A stretch of 64,000 nucleotides of DNA from positions 1 to 64,000 of the forward strand of contig CAMAXF010000002.1 in assembly GCA_945862305.1 (NCBI GenBank), written 5' to 3'. Each line of letters begins with the position of its first letter. The stretch's first letter is position 1. A program made the position numbers and the translations under genes. The notes beneath the pieces are model-generated. The model saw only the letters and a program-made list of their open reading frames with translations. It was not told where the DNA came from and did not search any database. The DNA comes from Bordetella parapertussis (lineage in GTDB: Bacteria; Pseudomonadota; Gammaproteobacteria; Burkholderiales; Burkholderiaceae_A). Below are positions 34,710 to 46,000 of this stretch, piece by piece.

Positions 34710-35240
34710 ATGAACCATTGCTCCGCATGTGGATCCCCGACCAGCCAGCAGGTGCCCGAGGGCGACAACCGACTGCGCGATGTCTGCACAGGCTGCGGTG
34801 TCATCCACTACGTGAACCCGCGCATCATCGTGGGCACCATTCCGGTGTGGGAAGAACAACTGCTGCTCTGTCGCCGCGCCATCGAGCCACGCTCGGGCTA
34901 CTGGACACTGCCGGCTGGCTTTATGGAGTTGGGTGAATCCACCCAGGCCGGGGCCCTGCGAGAGACCATCGAAGAGTCGGGCGCAAGCGCCGAGGTGGGC
35001 GACCTCTTTGCCGTCTTCGACATCCCGCATGCGGAGCAGGTGCACCTCTTCTTTCGGGCACAACTGCTGCGGCCCGAGCTGGCCCCAGGCCCCGAGAGCC
35101 TGGAGGCTCGGCTCTTTCATCCGCAAGACATTCCCTGGAAGGACCTCGCCTTTCGCTCGGTCCACCGCGCCCTGGAGCTCTTCCTGGCGGATCAGGCCGC
35201 AGGTCTGCAGCGGGTTCACAATGAATCGATTGTTCGATGA
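34710..35240 (+). CDS. Nudix hydrolase with zinc ribbon
   Basis: 176 residues. The N-terminal CSACG...CTGCG is a zinc ribbon; the Nudix box is [20 protein letters not shown]. This NADH-pyrophosphatase-like subfamily hydrolyses nucleoside diphosphate derivatives such as NAD(H) or ADP-ribose; the substrate is not shown. Overlaps aat by ATGA. Confidence 0.9.
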   Translation: MNHCSACGSPTSQQVPEGDNRLRDVCTGCGVIHYVNPRIIVGTIPVWEEQLLLCRRAIEPRSGYWTLPAGFMELGESTQAGALRETIEESGASAEVGDLFAVFDIPHAEQVHLFFRAQLLRPELAPGPESLEARLFHPQDIPWKDLAFRSVHRALELFLADQAAGLQRVHNESIVR

Positions 35241-35989
35241 GTGAATCCCCAGAACACCGGCTCGCCTGGATCGGCCCCGACGACGACTTCCCTGCGTCCG
35301 ATCTCGCCTGGACAGACGAGATGGGTGCCAACGGCCTGCTCGGTGCGGGCGACCAGCTCACGGCCAGCCTACTCAAGCGGGCTTATGCACGCGGCATCTT
35401 TCCGTGGTCTGGCCCCTCCGAGCCCATCCTCTGGTGGTCTCCCAACCCGCGCATGGTCCTGCAGACCAAAGACTTCAAGCAGCGCCGCTCGCTCACGCAG
35501 GCCATTCGGCAGGCCCAGGCCGAGGGCTTCCTGCTCAAGTCCGACACGGCCTTTCAGTCCGTCATGCGCGGCTGCGCAGCCCCGCGAGATGAACACGGCG
35601 GCACCTGGATCACCACGGCCATTCAGGCGGCCTATCAAGACCTGCACAAACAGGGCCTGGCCCACAGCATCGAGCTCTGGCATGGCCACCAGCTGGTTGG
35701 CGGCCTCTACCTGGTCTGCCTGGGCAAGATGGTCTTTGGCGAGAGCATGTTCAGCCGCAGGCCCAATGCCTCAAAGGTCTGCCTGGCGGGGCTCGTGCGC
35801 TGGCTCGAGCGGCACGACTGCCCCCTCATCGACTGCCAGCAGGAAACCCCTCACCTGGCCACACTTGGCGCAACCCCCATTCCGCGTGCAGAATTCGAAT
35901 CATGTGTTGCACGACTGACCAACGCGCCCGGCCCACCCTGGGCCACCGAGCCCCTCGACTGGGGCGTCTTTCGTGGGCATGACGCGTAA
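35237..35989 (+). CDS. aat: Leucyl/phenylalanyl-tRNA-protein transferase
   Basis: 250 residues. [25 protein letters not shown] and [10 protein letters not shown] are signature segments. The enzyme adds Leu or Phe to N-terminal Lys/Arg of proteins for ClpAP degradation. It shares a base with the bpt start, and the pair forms the N-degron branch. Confidence 0.96.
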   Translation: MSESPEHRLAWIGPDDDFPASDLAWTDEMGANGLLGAGDQLTASLLKRAYARGIFPWSGPSEPILWWSPNPRMVLQTKDFKQRRSLTQAIRQAQAEGFLLKSDTAFQSVMRGCAAPRDEHGGTWITTAIQAAYQDLHKQGLAHSIELWHGHQLVGGLYLVCLGKMVFGESMFSRRPNASKVCLAGLVRWLERHDCPLIDCQQETPHLATLGATPIPRAEFESCVARLTNAPGPPWATEPLDWGVFRGHDA

Positions 35990-36720
35990 TGGCTGACCTT
36001 CGCGACCTCCCACTCAGCCAGCTGCAGTTCTATGTCACGGCGCCCTACCCTTGCAGCTACCTGGCCGGCCGGCGGGCCCGCTCGCAGGTGGCCACACCCA
36101 ACCACCTCATCACGGCCGATGTCTACGGCGACTTGGTGCAGATGGGCTTTCGTCGCAGTGGTGCCTTTGCCTATCGGCCCTACTGCGACAGCTGCAAGTC
36201 CTGCCAGCCCCTGCGCATCCCGGCCGCCACCTTCACGCCCACCCGCAGCCAGCGCCGCGCCTGGAAGCGCGGCTCGGAATGGCTGACCGCCCGCGAAGAG
36301 CCCCTGGCCTTTTCCAACGAGCACTACAACCTCTACCTGGCCTACCAGGCGGGCCGCCATGCAGGCGGCGGCATGGACCAAGACAGCCGAGACCAATACG
36401 CCCAGTTCCTGCTGCAGAGCCGTGTCGACACGCGGCTCGTCACCTTCCGAGACCCGGACGGCGAGCTCAAGATGGTCTCCCTCATCGACCTTCTGCCCGA
36501 GGGCCTCTCGGCCGTCTACACCTTCTACTCGCCAGACCATCCCCAGGCCTCGCTCGGCACCTACGGCATTCTCTGGCAGATCGAGGAATGTGTGCGGCTA
36601 CGCCGGCCCTATGTCTACCTCGGCTACTGGATCGAGGAGAGCAGGAAGATGGCCTACAAGCGAGACTTCCAGCCCGCGGAAGTCTTGGTCTCGGGCACCT
36701 GGCAGCCACTGCCGCGTTGA
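35989..36720 (+). CDS. bpt: Aspartate/glutamate leucyltransferase
   Basis: 243 residues. [14 protein letters not shown] with [13 protein letters not shown], and [28 protein letters not shown], are Bpt/Ate family motifs. It transfers Leu to N-terminal Asp/Glu. Operon aat-bpt-pyrD is typical of Betaproteobacteria. Confidence 0.95.
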   Translation: MADLRDLPLSQLQFYVTAPYPCSYLAGRRARSQVATPNHLITADVYGDLVQMGFRRSGAFAYRPYCDSCKSCQPLRIPAATFTPTRSQRRAWKRGSEWLTAREEPLAFSNEHYNLYLAYQAGRHAGGGMDQDSRDQYAQFLLQSRVDTRLVTFRDPDGELKMVSLIDLLPEGLSAVYTFYSPDHPQASLGTYGILWQIEECVRLRRPYVYLGYWIEESRKMAYKRDFQPAEVLVSGTWQPLPR

Positions 36721-36728
36721 ACCCTCGC

Positions 36729-37781
36729 ATGCTGGCCCTTTATCCGGTCGCCCGGCCGCTGCTCTTTGCGCTCGACTCCGAGCGGGCCCACGACGTGAGC
36801 CTGGCAGCCCTGCAGTGGGCCCACCGATGGGTGCCTGTTGCACTGCCCGCCTCTGCGCCCATCACCGCGGGGCCGCCGGTGCAGGTGGCAGGCCTCACAT
36901 TTCCGAACCGTGTGGGCCTGGCTGCAGGCCTCGATAAAAACGCAGCCCACCTCGATGCCCTGGGCCGGTTTGGCTTTGGCTTCATGGAGGCCGGCACCGT
37001 CACCCCAAGGCCACAGCCCGGCAACCCCAAGCCCCGCATGTTTCGCCTGCCCGAGGGCGAGGCCATCATCAATCGGTTTGGCTTTAACAACCTGGGCCTG
37101 GAGGCCTTCATTTCAAACCTGAAGGCCTCGGACTGGGTGCGTGAAAAGCGCGGTGTGCTGGGCCTGAACATCGGCAAGAACGCCACAACCCCCATGGAGC
37201 AGGCGGCCGACGACTACCTCACGTGCCTGGAGGCCCTCTACCCCTGGGCCGACTACATCACGGTGAACATTTCATCGCCGAACACCAAGAACCTGCGCGG
37301 CCTGCAGTCTGCAGAAAGCCTCACCCCACTGCTCGAGGCGCTCAAGCGCCGGCAGCGCGAGCTCACCAGTCGCCTTCAGCGCCGGGTGCCACTCTTTCTG
37401 AAGGTGGCCCCCGACCTCGACGACGAACAAATTTTAGAGATTGCCAAGGCCGTCAACGCGCACGAATTCGAAGGCCTGATTGCCACCAACACCACGCTCG
37501 ATCGCACCGCGGTTGAAGGGTTGGCCCATGCCGATGAGGCCGGTGGCCTCTCGGGCGCGCCGCTCGCAGGACCTTCCACGTCGGTGCTCAGGCGCTTTCG
37601 TGAAGCCCTGCTGCCTGAGGTGGCCCTGGTGGGCGTGGGCGGCATCCTGAGCCCATTCGATGGCCTGGCCAAGCGCGATGCGGGCGCCGACCTGGTGCAG
37701 GTGTATTCGGGGCTGGTCTACCGAGGCCCGCGACTGGTGGCCAACTTGGCCAACGACCTGGCGGTGGCCCAGCCTGGGTAA
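36729..37781 (+). CDS. pyrD: Dihydroorotate dehydrogenase (quinone)
   Basis: 350 residues from the ATG at 36729, 8 bases after bpt. Class 2 enzyme: membrane-associated N-terminal helix, VGLAAGLDKNA, INRFGFNNLGLEAF, and catalytic Ser in NISSPNTKNLRGLQ. It oxidises dihydroorotate to orotate, passing electrons to quinone through FMN. The end overlaps the convergent lutB by 64 bases. Confidence 0.96.
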   Translation: MLALYPVARPLLFALDSERAHDVSLAALQWAHRWVPVALPASAPITAGPPVQVAGLTFPNRVGLAAGLDKNAAHLDALGRFGFGFMEAGTVTPRPQPGNPKPRMFRLPEGEAIINRFGFNNLGLEAFISNLKASDWVREKRGVLGLNIGKNATTPMEQAADDYLTCLEALYPWADYITVNISSPNTKNLRGLQSAESLTPLLEALKRRQRELTSRLQRRVPLFLKVAPDLDDEQILEIAKAVNAHEFEGLIATNTTLDRTAVEGLAHADEAGGLSGAPLAGPSTSVLRRFREALLPEVALVGVGGILSPFDGLAKRDAGADLVQVYSGLVYRGPRLVANLANDLAVAQPG

Positions 37782-39163
37782 CGGGCCGAGAAGGTGGCCC
37801 CGCGCGGCGTGGGCAGGTCTCGATAGGCCGTCCACCCATTGGCCAGTGGCAGGCCACCCACCCGATGCCGACGACCCCCGCTGATGCGCAGAAACATGCT
37901 GGCCATGGAGGCCACAAGCCGGTAGAGCGGGGGGCGCACCGCCACATAGGCCCACAGGCTAAAGCTGATGCGCTCGGCCCATGGCCGCAGGTGCCGCTCG
38001 TACTGGCGCTCGCGCAGTTTGCGAAGCAGGTCGGGCAGCGGAATCTTCACGGGGCAGACCACATGGCATTCACCACACAGGGTGGCCGCCTGTGGAAGGT
38101 CGAGGGAGTTCTCCAGGCCCTGATAGGCGGGCGTGAGCACGGAGCCCATGGGGCCGGGATAGACCCAGCCGTAGGCATGGCCGCCGATCTTCTGATACAC
38201 GGGGCAGTGGTTCATGCAGGCACCGCAGCGAATGCAGCGAAGCATATCTTGGAATTCACTGCCCAGCAGGCTTGAGCGGCCGCCATCGACCAGTACAAAA
38301 TAGAGGTGGTCCGGGCCATCGGGCTCGCCCTTGGCCCGCGTACCGGTGAGCAGAGAGATGTAGTTGGAGATGGACTGGCCTGTGGCTGAACGTGTGAGCA
38401 GCCGGGCCACGGTGGCGAAGTCTTCGAGGGTGGGCAGCACCTTCTCGATGCCGGTGACCACCACATGCACGCGCGGCATGATGGTGACCATGCCTTCGTT
38501 GCCCTCGTTGGTGACCAAGGCCACCGAGCCGGTCTCGGCAATCACAAAATTGCCGCCCGTCACGCCCATGTCGGCCCCCAAGAACTTGGGCCGCAGCTGC
38601 TCACGGGCCTCACGGGTGAGCTCGGGAATGTCAGAGAGCTTGGGCCGCTGATGGACCTTCGAGAAGAGGTCTGAAATCTCTTCTTTGTCCTTGTGGATGA
38701 CGGGCGCAATGATGTGGCTGGGCGCCTCGTTGTCGTTGATCTGAAGGATGTACTCGCCAAGGTCGGTCTCGATGGGCTCGATGCCCGCCTGGGCCAGGGC
38801 CGTGTTGAGGGCCATTTCTTCCGAGACCATCGACTTTGATTTGGTGACGGTCTTGACCTCATGCTGCTTGGCAATGGCCACGACCATCTCGGAGGCCTGG
38901 GCCGCAGACTCTGCAAAGAGCACCGTGGCACCAGCCTTGATGGCGTTGGCCTCGAACTGTTCAAGCCAGAGGTCGAGCCGGCCGATGGCGCGGTTGCGCC
39001 GCTCCACCGCGGCCTCGCGGGTGGCCTCGAAGTCGATCTCGGTCATGGCCTGGGCGCGGGCCGTCACAAACTTGTCGGCCAGGCGCCGCAGGTTTCGCTG
39101 CAGCCGAATGTCGGCGAGCTTCTCGGTGGCGCGGGCCTGAAAGTGCATCGACTGAATCTGCAT
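37718..39163 (-). CDS. lutB: Lactate utilization iron-sulfur protein LutB
   Basis: 481 residues. A LutB/YkgF-type domain (KTVTKSKSMVSEE, PKFLGADMGVTGGNFVIAETG) with two ferredoxin-like clusters CIRCGACMNHCP and CGECHVVCP. Works with LutA in lactate oxidation to pyruvate. No lutC is next to it in the window. Confidence 0.92.
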   Translation of the reverse strand: MQIQSMHFQARATEKLADIRLQRNLRRLADKFVTARAQAMTEIDFEATREAAVERRNRAIGRLDLWLEQFEANAIKAGATVLFAESAAQASEMVVAIAKQHEVKTVTKSKSMVSEEMALNTALAQAGIEPIETDLGEYILQINDNEAPSHIIAPVIHKDKEEISDLFSKVHQRPKLSDIPELTREAREQLRPKFLGADMGVTGGNFVIAETGSVALVTNEGNEGMVTIMPRVHVVVTGIEKVLPTLEDFATVARLLTRSATGQSISNYISLLTGTRAKGEPDGPDHLYFVLVDGGRSSLLGSEFQDMLRCIRCGACMNHCPVYQKIGGHAYGWVYPGPMGSVLTPAYQGLENSLDLPQAATLCGECHVVCPVKIPLPDLLRKLRERQYERHLRPWAERISFSLWAYVAVRPPLYRLVASMASMFLRISGGRRHRVGGLPLANGWTAYRDLPTPRGATFSARYPGWATARSLAKLATSRGPR

Positions 39164-39174
39164 GAATGGGCTCC

Positions 39175-39951
39175 TTAAGGCCGCGTTGCGCCAAGCTCGC
39201 CTGCGAGCACTTCTGCCACATGCAGCACCTGGGTCTTGTCATCGCCAATGCGGCGCAGCCGGCCTTCGATGTGCAGCATGCAGCCGAGGTCTCCGAGCAC
39301 CACGGCCTGGGCGCCGGTGGCCTGAATGTTCGAAATTTTCTCATCGGCAATGGCCGCAGACACATTGCCGTACTTCAAGGAGAAGGTGCCACCAAAGCCG
39401 CAGCAGCCCCGGCTGTCCCGCATCTCGGCGACGGCCAGGCCAGGAATCTTCGCGAGCAGTGCCCGCGGCTGCGCCTGAACACCGAGCTCGCGCAGGCCGC
39501 TGCAGCTGTCGTGATAGGTGACACAGCCCTCAGCGCGGCCGGGAACGTCCTCGAGCTTCATGACGGTGGAGAGGAAATCGGTGAGCTCATAGACCTTGGG
39601 CGCGAGCTCGTTCATGCGGGTGCGAAGGCTCGGGTCGTCTGAGAAGAGTTCAAGGTAGTGCGTCTTGATCATGCCGCCACAGGAGCCCGATGGCACCACC
39701 ACGTAGTCGTAGCCCTCGAGCTGCTCGAGCACGCGCTCGGCCAGCCGGTGGGCGGCTGGGCGGTCTCCGGCGTTGTAGGCGGGCTGTCCGCAGCAGGTCT
39801 GGCCCTCGGGCACCACCACCTCGCAGCCCGAGTGCTCGAGCAGTTTGATGGCCGCAAAGCCAATCTCGGGCCGCATGAGGTCCACCAGACATGTCACATA
39901 GAGCGCCACCCGGGGGTTCTGTGGCACGACTGGCGTGATTTCTACAGACAT
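39175..39951 (-). CDS. lutA: Lactate utilization protein LutA
   Basis: 258 residues from the ATG at 39951. Two CCG-type domains: GCEVVVPEGQTCCGQPAYNAG and DSRGCCGFGGTFSLKYGNVS. Partner of LutB, 11 bases away. Divergent from an IclR regulator that may control it. Confidence 0.92.
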   Translation of the reverse strand: MSVEITPVVPQNPRVALYVTCLVDLMRPEIGFAAIKLLEHSGCEVVVPEGQTCCGQPAYNAGDRPAAHRLAERVLEQLEGYDYVVVPSGSCGGMIKTHYLELFSDDPSLRTRMNELAPKVYELTDFLSTVMKLEDVPGRAEGCVTYHDSCSGLRELGVQAQPRALLAKIPGLAVAEMRDSRGCCGFGGTFSLKYGNVSAAIADEKISNIQATGAQAVVLGDLGCMLHIEGRLRRIGDDKTQVLHVAEVLAGELGATRP

Positions 39952-39998
39952 GAACGACATCCCTTTGTAAACTTCCATTCTGCCACCACAAAGTCCCT

Positions 39999-40790
39999 AT
40001 GAGCCTCACGTCCTCGCCCGTTGTCCCTGCCAGCCCCTCGATCCAGGTCATCGAGCGGCTCAACGCCCTCCTGGACGTCCTGGCAAGGCAGTCCGAGCCA
40101 GTCTCGCTCAAGGCCCTGGCCCAGGCCACAGGCCTGCATCCCTCCACGGCCCACCGCATCCTTAACGACCTCGTGATCGTGCGCATGGTCGACCGCACCG
40201 AGCCAGGCCACTACCAGTTGGGCATGCGGCTGCTGGAACTGGGCAACCTGGTCAAGGCGCGGCTCAATGTGCGAGATGCAGCCGCCGGCCCCATGCGAGA
40301 GCTGCACAAGCTCACGGGCGAGACCATCAACCTCGCCGTGCGCCAGGGCGATGAAATTGTGTATGTGGAGCGTGCCGTGAGCGAGCGCTCGGGCATGCAG
40401 GTGGTGCGTGCCATTGGCGGGCGAGCGCCACTGCACCTCACCTCCACGGGCAAGCTCTTTTTGGCCGTGGAAGACGCCCGCGCGGTGCGCTCCTACAGCA
40501 TGCGCACGGGTCTGGCCGGCCAGACCCGCAACAGCATCACCGAGGTGCAGCAACTGGAAAAAGAACTCGACCTCGTGCGATCCAACGGCTTTGCCCGCGA
40601 CAACGAAGAACTCGAGATGGGTGTGCGCTGCATTGCTGCGGCCATTCGCGACGACGCGGGCAACCTGGTGGCGGGCCTGTCGATTTCAGCGCCTGCAGAC
40701 CGCGCCAATGACGGCTGGGTGGATGCCCTCCGAGAGACCGCCTTGGAAATTTCAAATGCGCTGGGCCACGGCGTGGCCGGGGCCAATTAG
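39999..40790 (+). CDS. IclR-family regulator
   Basis: 263 residues. Winged helix at 16-70 (SLKALAQATGLHPSTAHRILNDLVIVRMV), then the IclR effector domain with GETINLAVRQGDEIVYVERA and the GMQVVRAIGGRAPLHLTSTGK signature. The divergent lutAB operon is the likely target; the ligand is probably lactate or a related acid (inference). Confidence 0.93.
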   Translation: MSLTSSPVVPASPSIQVIERLNALLDVLARQSEPVSLKALAQATGLHPSTAHRILNDLVIVRMVDRTEPGHYQLGMRLLELGNLVKARLNVRDAAAGPMRELHKLTGETINLAVRQGDEIVYVERAVSERSGMQVVRAIGGRAPLHLTSTGKLFLAVEDARAVRSYSMRTGLAGQTRNSITEVQQLEKELDLVRSNGFARDNEELEMGVRCIAAAIRDDAGNLVAGLSISAPADRANDGWVDALRETALEISNALGHGVAGAN

Positions 40791-41866
40791 GCTGCGGGTG
40801 CCTTAGAGACGAGCTTGCTGGGCTTTTCGGCCTGCTGAATCAGCCAACGCCGAATCATCTCTGCATCCCGAAGGCGATGCCGCGTGCCCGGTGCGTCGAG
40901 CATGACCAGAATCACCGGACGGCTCTCAACATCGGCCTGCATCACCAGGCATCGGCCCGCCTCTCGAATAAAACCGGTCTTGGAGAGGCCCAGATCCCAG
41001 GACTCGGTGCGCACCAGAGCATTGGAATTCCGGAACTGATGGGAGCGGCCGCCGACCCGCACCATCAGGTTCTGGGCGGTGGAGTACTCGCGGATGAGTG
41101 GCACCATGTAGGCCTCTTCCACCAGCCGCACGAGGTCGCGTGGGGAGGAGACGTTTCCAGCATTGAGACCCGTGGGCTCCGTGAACTGGGTGGCCGCCAT
41201 GCCCAGTTGGCGCGCCTTGATGTTCATGGCCACCACGAAAGACTCCAAACCCCCGGGGTAGGTGCGGCCCAGGGCATGGGCGGCGCGGTTCTCGGAGGAC
41301 ATGAGCGCCAGGTGCATGAGTTCGCCGCGTGTCAAACGGGTGCCCACGCGCAGGCGCGAGCCCACACCCTTTTCAAGGTCTGCATCCTCCTGCGTGATGC
41401 TGAGCATCTCGGACATGGGCAGGTCGGCCTCGGCCACGACCAGCGCTGTCATGAGCTTCGTGATGGAGGCAATCGGCAGGACCGAGTCGGGATTCTTCTC
41501 AAAAAGGATCTCGCCAGAGATCTGGTCGACCACCAGCACCGAACTGGACTTCAGGCTCGCCTCGGTCATGGCCGACTGCAGACCAAGCTTGCTGCCGGCG
41601 GACATGCGGTCGTTGGGGTTGCGGGGTGTGCGGGCGACCTTCTTGGTCTGTTGCGACTTCCTCTTGGCCTGCTGAGTCTTTTTCTTGGCCTGCTGGGGCT
41701 TCTTGGCCTGCTGTGCCTTGGTCTGCTGGGGCTTTTTGGCTGGCTGTGCCTGCTTGGGCGCCGCGGACGAACTGGTCGTCTGAGCCGCCAGGGGAAGTAC
41801 GGGAGCGATCAGACCAAGGCTCACCGCCCCAACGCAAACGCCACGCAACACCCGCCGAATACCCAT
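40787..41866 (-). CDS. pbpG: D-alanyl-D-alanine endopeptidase (PBP7-like)
   Basis: 359 residues from an ATG with AAAAGG upstream. Signal peptide, then a Lys/Gln/Ala-rich repeat linker (about 35-80). The catalytic domain has SITK (SxxK), SEN (SxN) and SKTG (KTG). The enzyme cuts peptidoglycan cross-links in the periplasm. Confidence 0.92.
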   Translation of the reverse strand: MGIRRVLRGVCVGAVSLGLIAPVLPLAAQTTSSSAAPKQAQPAKKPQQTKAQQAKKPQQAKKKTQQAKRKSQQTKKVARTPRNPNDRMSAGSKLGLQSAMTEASLKSSSVLVVDQISGEILFEKNPDSVLPIASITKLMTALVVAEADLPMSEMLSITQEDADLEKGVGSRLRVGTRLTRGELMHLALMSSENRAAHALGRTYPGGLESFVVAMNIKARQLGMAATQFTEPTGLNAGNVSSPRDLVRLVEEAYMVPLIREYSTAQNLMVRVGGRSHQFRNSNALVRTESWDLGLSKTGFIREAGRCLVMQADVESRPVILVMLDAPGTRHRLRDAEMIRRWLIQQAEKPSKLVSKAPAA

Positions 41867-41887
41867 GGAACCTTTTAGATCAAACAA

Positions 41888-42182
41888 ATCCAGTCCTTTT
41901 TAGGAGCAATTCGCCGCCATCCTACCAGCGAAACTCAGAAATGCAACAAAAAGTTCAATTATTTCTGTTGCTTACAGCCTACTTTGAATAAAAAATTCCG
42001 AATCGAGCCCTATCGCATTCAGATTTGAAAGGGCCCGACATCACCCCCGAAGGCAAGCACCATTCATGCCGCCGGAAATCGGACAGGGGTGGCCGCGGCG
42101 CGTGAGGCGGCCAGCGGCAGCGGTGCGGAGCCTGCTGTAGACAGCCTGCGAGAGGTGGTGCCCGGCGGCGATCGAGGGGGCT
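41888..42182. other. Intergenic region, no gene seen
   Basis: The part next to pbpG (41888-42020) is AT-rich and probably carries its promoter. The remainder is GC-rich with no frame of protein-like composition and no clear terminator. Confidence 0.5.
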
Positions 42183-43001
42183 CTAACGCGTGGCGACGCG
42201 CTCGTCGCCGAGTTCACCGCCCAGTTGCAGCACGCCCTCCCGCAGCCGCGCATAGGCTGCATCGAAGCGGGCTGTTGCATCGGGAAGCGAGGCTGCAACC
42301 GATGGCTGCTTGAGCCCAAGCTCCAAGTGGCGCCGGGCATTTGGGTCGGTGGGCGACGGCGCCGATGGCAGGCTGTAGACCCGCAACTCGGGATAGGCGG
42401 CCGTGAGCTCCTCGAGCAACTGCGTCACAGCCGCCTCGTAGAGCTTGTAGACCACCATGGAGCGGTCCACCTCGGCTGCCTCCCCAAAGGACTCCGCATA
42501 GAAGGTGTCCAGCACCCACTCCATCATGGGCCAGGCCATCACGGGAAAGCCCGGCAGAAAGTAGTGACGGTCGATCGCAAAGCCAGGGATCTTGTTGTAC
42601 GGGTTGGGCACGATCTGCGCACCCACCGGAAACTCGCCCATGCGAAGCCGCTCGGGCGTGAGCGGCTGATTGGCCTCGGCAGTACGCTGGGCAATGAGGT
42701 CTGCGGCCTCAGGGTGCAGGGCGAGCGCACGGCCCAGAGCCTCGGCTGCAGCCTGCCGGGTGTGGTCATCAGGCGTGGCCCCAATGCCGCCAAAGCTAAA
42801 GACCAGGTCTTGCGTGGCAAAGCTCTGCCGCAGCATGTTCGTGCAACGCGCGCGGTCATCGCCCAGGTAGACCACCCAGGAGAGTGACAGGCCCCTGGCA
42901 CCCAGAATTTCCTTGGCCTTCTGGAAGTGGCGGTCTTCTCGCTTGCCCGAGAGAATCTCGTCGCCGTTGATGTAGAGGCCAATGGTCAGTGGTGGTCGCA
43001 T
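42183..43001 (-). CDS. CinA-like molybdopterin-binding domain protein
   Basis: 272 residues. GLYINGDEILSGKREDRHFQKAKEILGARGL and FSFGGIGATPDDHTRQAAAEAL are the conserved elements of the CinA N-terminal (MoaB/Mog-like) domain, which in CinA acts on ADP-ribose and related molecules. The C-terminal deamidase domain is missing, as in many Burkholderiales. Confidence 0.9.
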   Translation of the reverse strand: MRPPLTIGLYINGDEILSGKREDRHFQKAKEILGARGLSLSWVVYLGDDRARCTNMLRQSFATQDLVFSFGGIGATPDDHTRQAAAEALGRALALHPEAADLIAQRTAEANQPLTPERLRMGEFPVGAQIVPNPYNKIPGFAIDRHYFLPGFPVMAWPMMEWVLDTFYAESFGEAAEVDRSMVVYKLYEAAVTQLLEELTAAYPELRVYSLPSAPSPTDPNARRHLELGLKQPSVAASLPDATARFDAAYARLREGVLQLGGELGDERVATR

Positions 43002-43034
43002 GGTGGTGGTGTGGTGATGTGGTGGTCGTGTGGG
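42989..43034. repeat. GTGGT-rich low-complexity stretch
   Basis: Imperfect tandem GTGGT/GTGATGTGGT units between hrpA and the start of the CinA-like gene, covering its probable ribosome binding site. Confidence 0.5.
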
Positions 43035-43035
43035 C

Positions 43036-46000
43036 TTAGGCGTGAAGGTGTGGCGCGAGCGTACCCCAGGTTTTCTGCAGCCGTTTCACAGACACTGGCA
43101 TGGGCGTCTTCAAGCCCTCGGCAAAGAGCGAGACCCGCAGTTCCTCGAGGCTCCAGCGAAAGGCCTCGATGGGCTCCGACCACTCGCCGCGGTGTGAGGC
43201 CGCCCAACGCCAGAACGGCCGAGCCACCTGATCAAACTCGGCCAGGCGCTGGGCATCTCGAGCAGGGTCGGCCCGATGCTTGTCGAGCCGCAGGGCCACC
43301 GCCTGTAAATAGCGCGGCAGATGCCGAGCACGGTCATCGGGCAGCATGGAGACAAAGCTTGGACCCAGCAGGCCCGAGAGCTGCTGCAGAAGGTCTTGCA
43401 CCAGCGGTTGCGGGAACTTGGCGCCGCCCAGTCGGCGTTGAATCTGCTGATGGGCCTCGAGCACGGCCAGCAGCCAGCGCTGCGCCTCCTGGGCCAGCAG
43501 CAAGAAGCGGGGGCGGCCCGCCTGCAGGCAGGCCTCAAAGCCCGCGGCATCCACGGGCCAGTCGCCCGCGAGGAATGCACGGCGCAGGCTCAGCCGCAGC
43601 AGCTCTGTCTGCAGGTCTTCAGACCGGGCCGCCGCCGTCCAGGCCAAGAGAAGCGCGCGGTTGCGGTCGAGCTCTTTCTGGAAGGCCCGCACCTGGTCCT
43701 TCAGGGCCAAGGCCAGCAGCCGCATGAGGCCGAGTTGGTGGCGCTGCTTGGCCTTGCTGGGGTCGTCGAGCACGCAGAGCTTCACGTGGTCGCCGCAGTC
43801 TTCCAGGGCGGGATAGCCCAGCAGCGACTGGCCCGCCACCTCGATGGTCATGGGCCACTCGAGGGCACCGAAGGACCAGTCGCGGTGGGTCGTGTCATCG
43901 CGCGTGGGCGCAAAGGCCGCCTGGGCCTGGCCGCCGAGTTGCTCGCGCAACACCATGAGGTCTCGGCCCTGGCCGAGACGACGGCCATGGGCATCGACCA
44001 CCACATAGAGCGGCTGTAAATGCAGTGGCACCGACTCGAGCTTGAAGTCTTCCAAGGCCACCGTGAGGCCCTTGTCCTCGCGCAGGTCTTGCACCAAGGC
44101 CTTGCGCAAGGGGATGCTGCCTACACGGTCTTGCCAACGGACGCAGAAGTCGTCCACCTGTTGGGGCAGCGGAATGCAGTGCCGACGAATCCGTTGGGGC
44201 AGGCTCTTGAGCAGGGCCAGCACCTTCTCCTTGCGCATGCCCGGCACGAGCCAATCGATCTGCACGGCATCGACCTGATTCAGGCTGGCCAGCGGGATGG
44301 TGATGGCCATGCCATCGTCTGCAGCGCCTGGCTCGAAGCGGTAGTCGAGTGCGAGCCGCAGGCCACCCTGCTCGAGCACGGTGGGAAAGGCCTCCGAAGT
44401 CACGCCGTCGGCCTGGTGGCGCATGAGGTCTTCACGCCGAAGAAAGAGCAGCTTGGGCTGCTCACGCGAGGCCTGACGCCACCACTTGCGCAGGCCATCG
44501 AAGTCGTTTACTGAGGCCGGAATCCAACGGTCGTAGAAGGCCTCGATCAAGGCATCGTCGACCAGCAGGTCCTGCCGACGAGCCCGCTGCTCCAGTCGCT
44601 CCACCTCGTGGATGAGCCGGCGGTTGTGCTCAAAAAAGGGCAGCTCGAGCGTGGCATCGCCCTGCACCAGGCCCTCACGAATCATGATGAGCCGAGCCTC
44701 ACGTGCCTGCTCCTCGCCCAACTGGGCCCAAGCCAGGCGTCGGCGCACAAAAATGGGCAGGCCATAGAGCACACCGCGCGCATAACCCACCACACGGCCA
44801 GCCTTCTTCTCCCAGTGGGGCTCGGAGTAAGACACCCGGATGAGCGGGCCCGCGGCGGCCTCCACCCACTCGGGCTCAATGGCGGCAATGGTGCGGGCAA
44901 AGAGACGACTGGTCTCGACCTGCTCGGCCGCCATGAGCCACTTGGGCGGCTTCTTGGACAGATGCGAGCCCGGCCAGACCGCGAACTTCACATCGTGCGC
45001 GCCCTGCCAGAGCGGCGGCTGGGCCGTCTCGATGCGCATGCCAATGTTCGAGAGCAGCCCCGTGAGAATGGCCTGGTGCAGGCTGTTGTAATCGGCCGCC
45101 ACCGTGTTGATTCGCCAGCCCTGCGACAAGACCCAGTCGGTGATCTGCCGGTGCAGGTCTCGCCACTCGCGCACGCGAATGGGCGACAAGAAGGCCGACC
45201 GAAGCCGCGCCTCCTTCTGCCGATTGGAATGGTCGTGTGAGAGGGCCTCATCGCAGAAGGCCCAGAGCTTGAGCCAGGAGATGAACTCGCTGCGCGGGTC
45301 GGCAAACTGCTTGTGGGCGGTGTCGGCTGCGGCCTGCTGATCGAGCGGCCGATCCCGCGGGTCTTGAATGGACAATGCTGTGACCAGCACCAGCATCTCC
45401 TGCAGGCACTGCCGCTCGCGGCCGGCCACGAGCATGCGGCCCAGGCGGGGGTCCAGGGGCAGGCCTGCAAGCTGTCGGCCCACCTCGGTGAGCTGGCCCT
45501 CACGGTCGAGTCCACCGAGCTCCCTGAGCAGCATGAGGCCATCGGCCACGGCCTTCTTGGAGGGTGGGTCGACAAAGGGAAAGGCCTCGATGGCATCCAG
45601 GCCCAAGGCCTTCATGCGCAGGATCACCGAGGCCAGCGATGAGCGATGGATCTCGGGCTCGGGGTGGGCTGCGCGCTGCTTGAATTCGTCCTCCGCATAG
45701 AGCCGGATGCAGACGCCCGGCGTGAGACGGCCCGCACGACCCGCCCGCTGCAGGGCCTGGGCCTGACTGATGGGCTCGATGAGCAGCTGCTCCACCTTTC
45801 CCCGATACCGATACCGCTTCACACGGGCCAGGCCGGTGTCGACCACATAGCCAATGCCGGGCACCGTGAGCGAGGTCTCGGCCAGGTTGGTCGCCAGCAC
45901 CACGCGTCGACGCCCCCCCGGCCGAAAGACGCGGTCTTGGTCGGCCTGGGCCAGTCGGCCAAAGAGGGGCAAGAGCTCCACCTGCGGGTCGAGCCGGCGA

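Noticed and set aside
36051..36728. Long frame fused to the front of pyrD
   Set aside because: It is the bpt gene read in another frame; pyrD family length and start fit the ATG at 36729.
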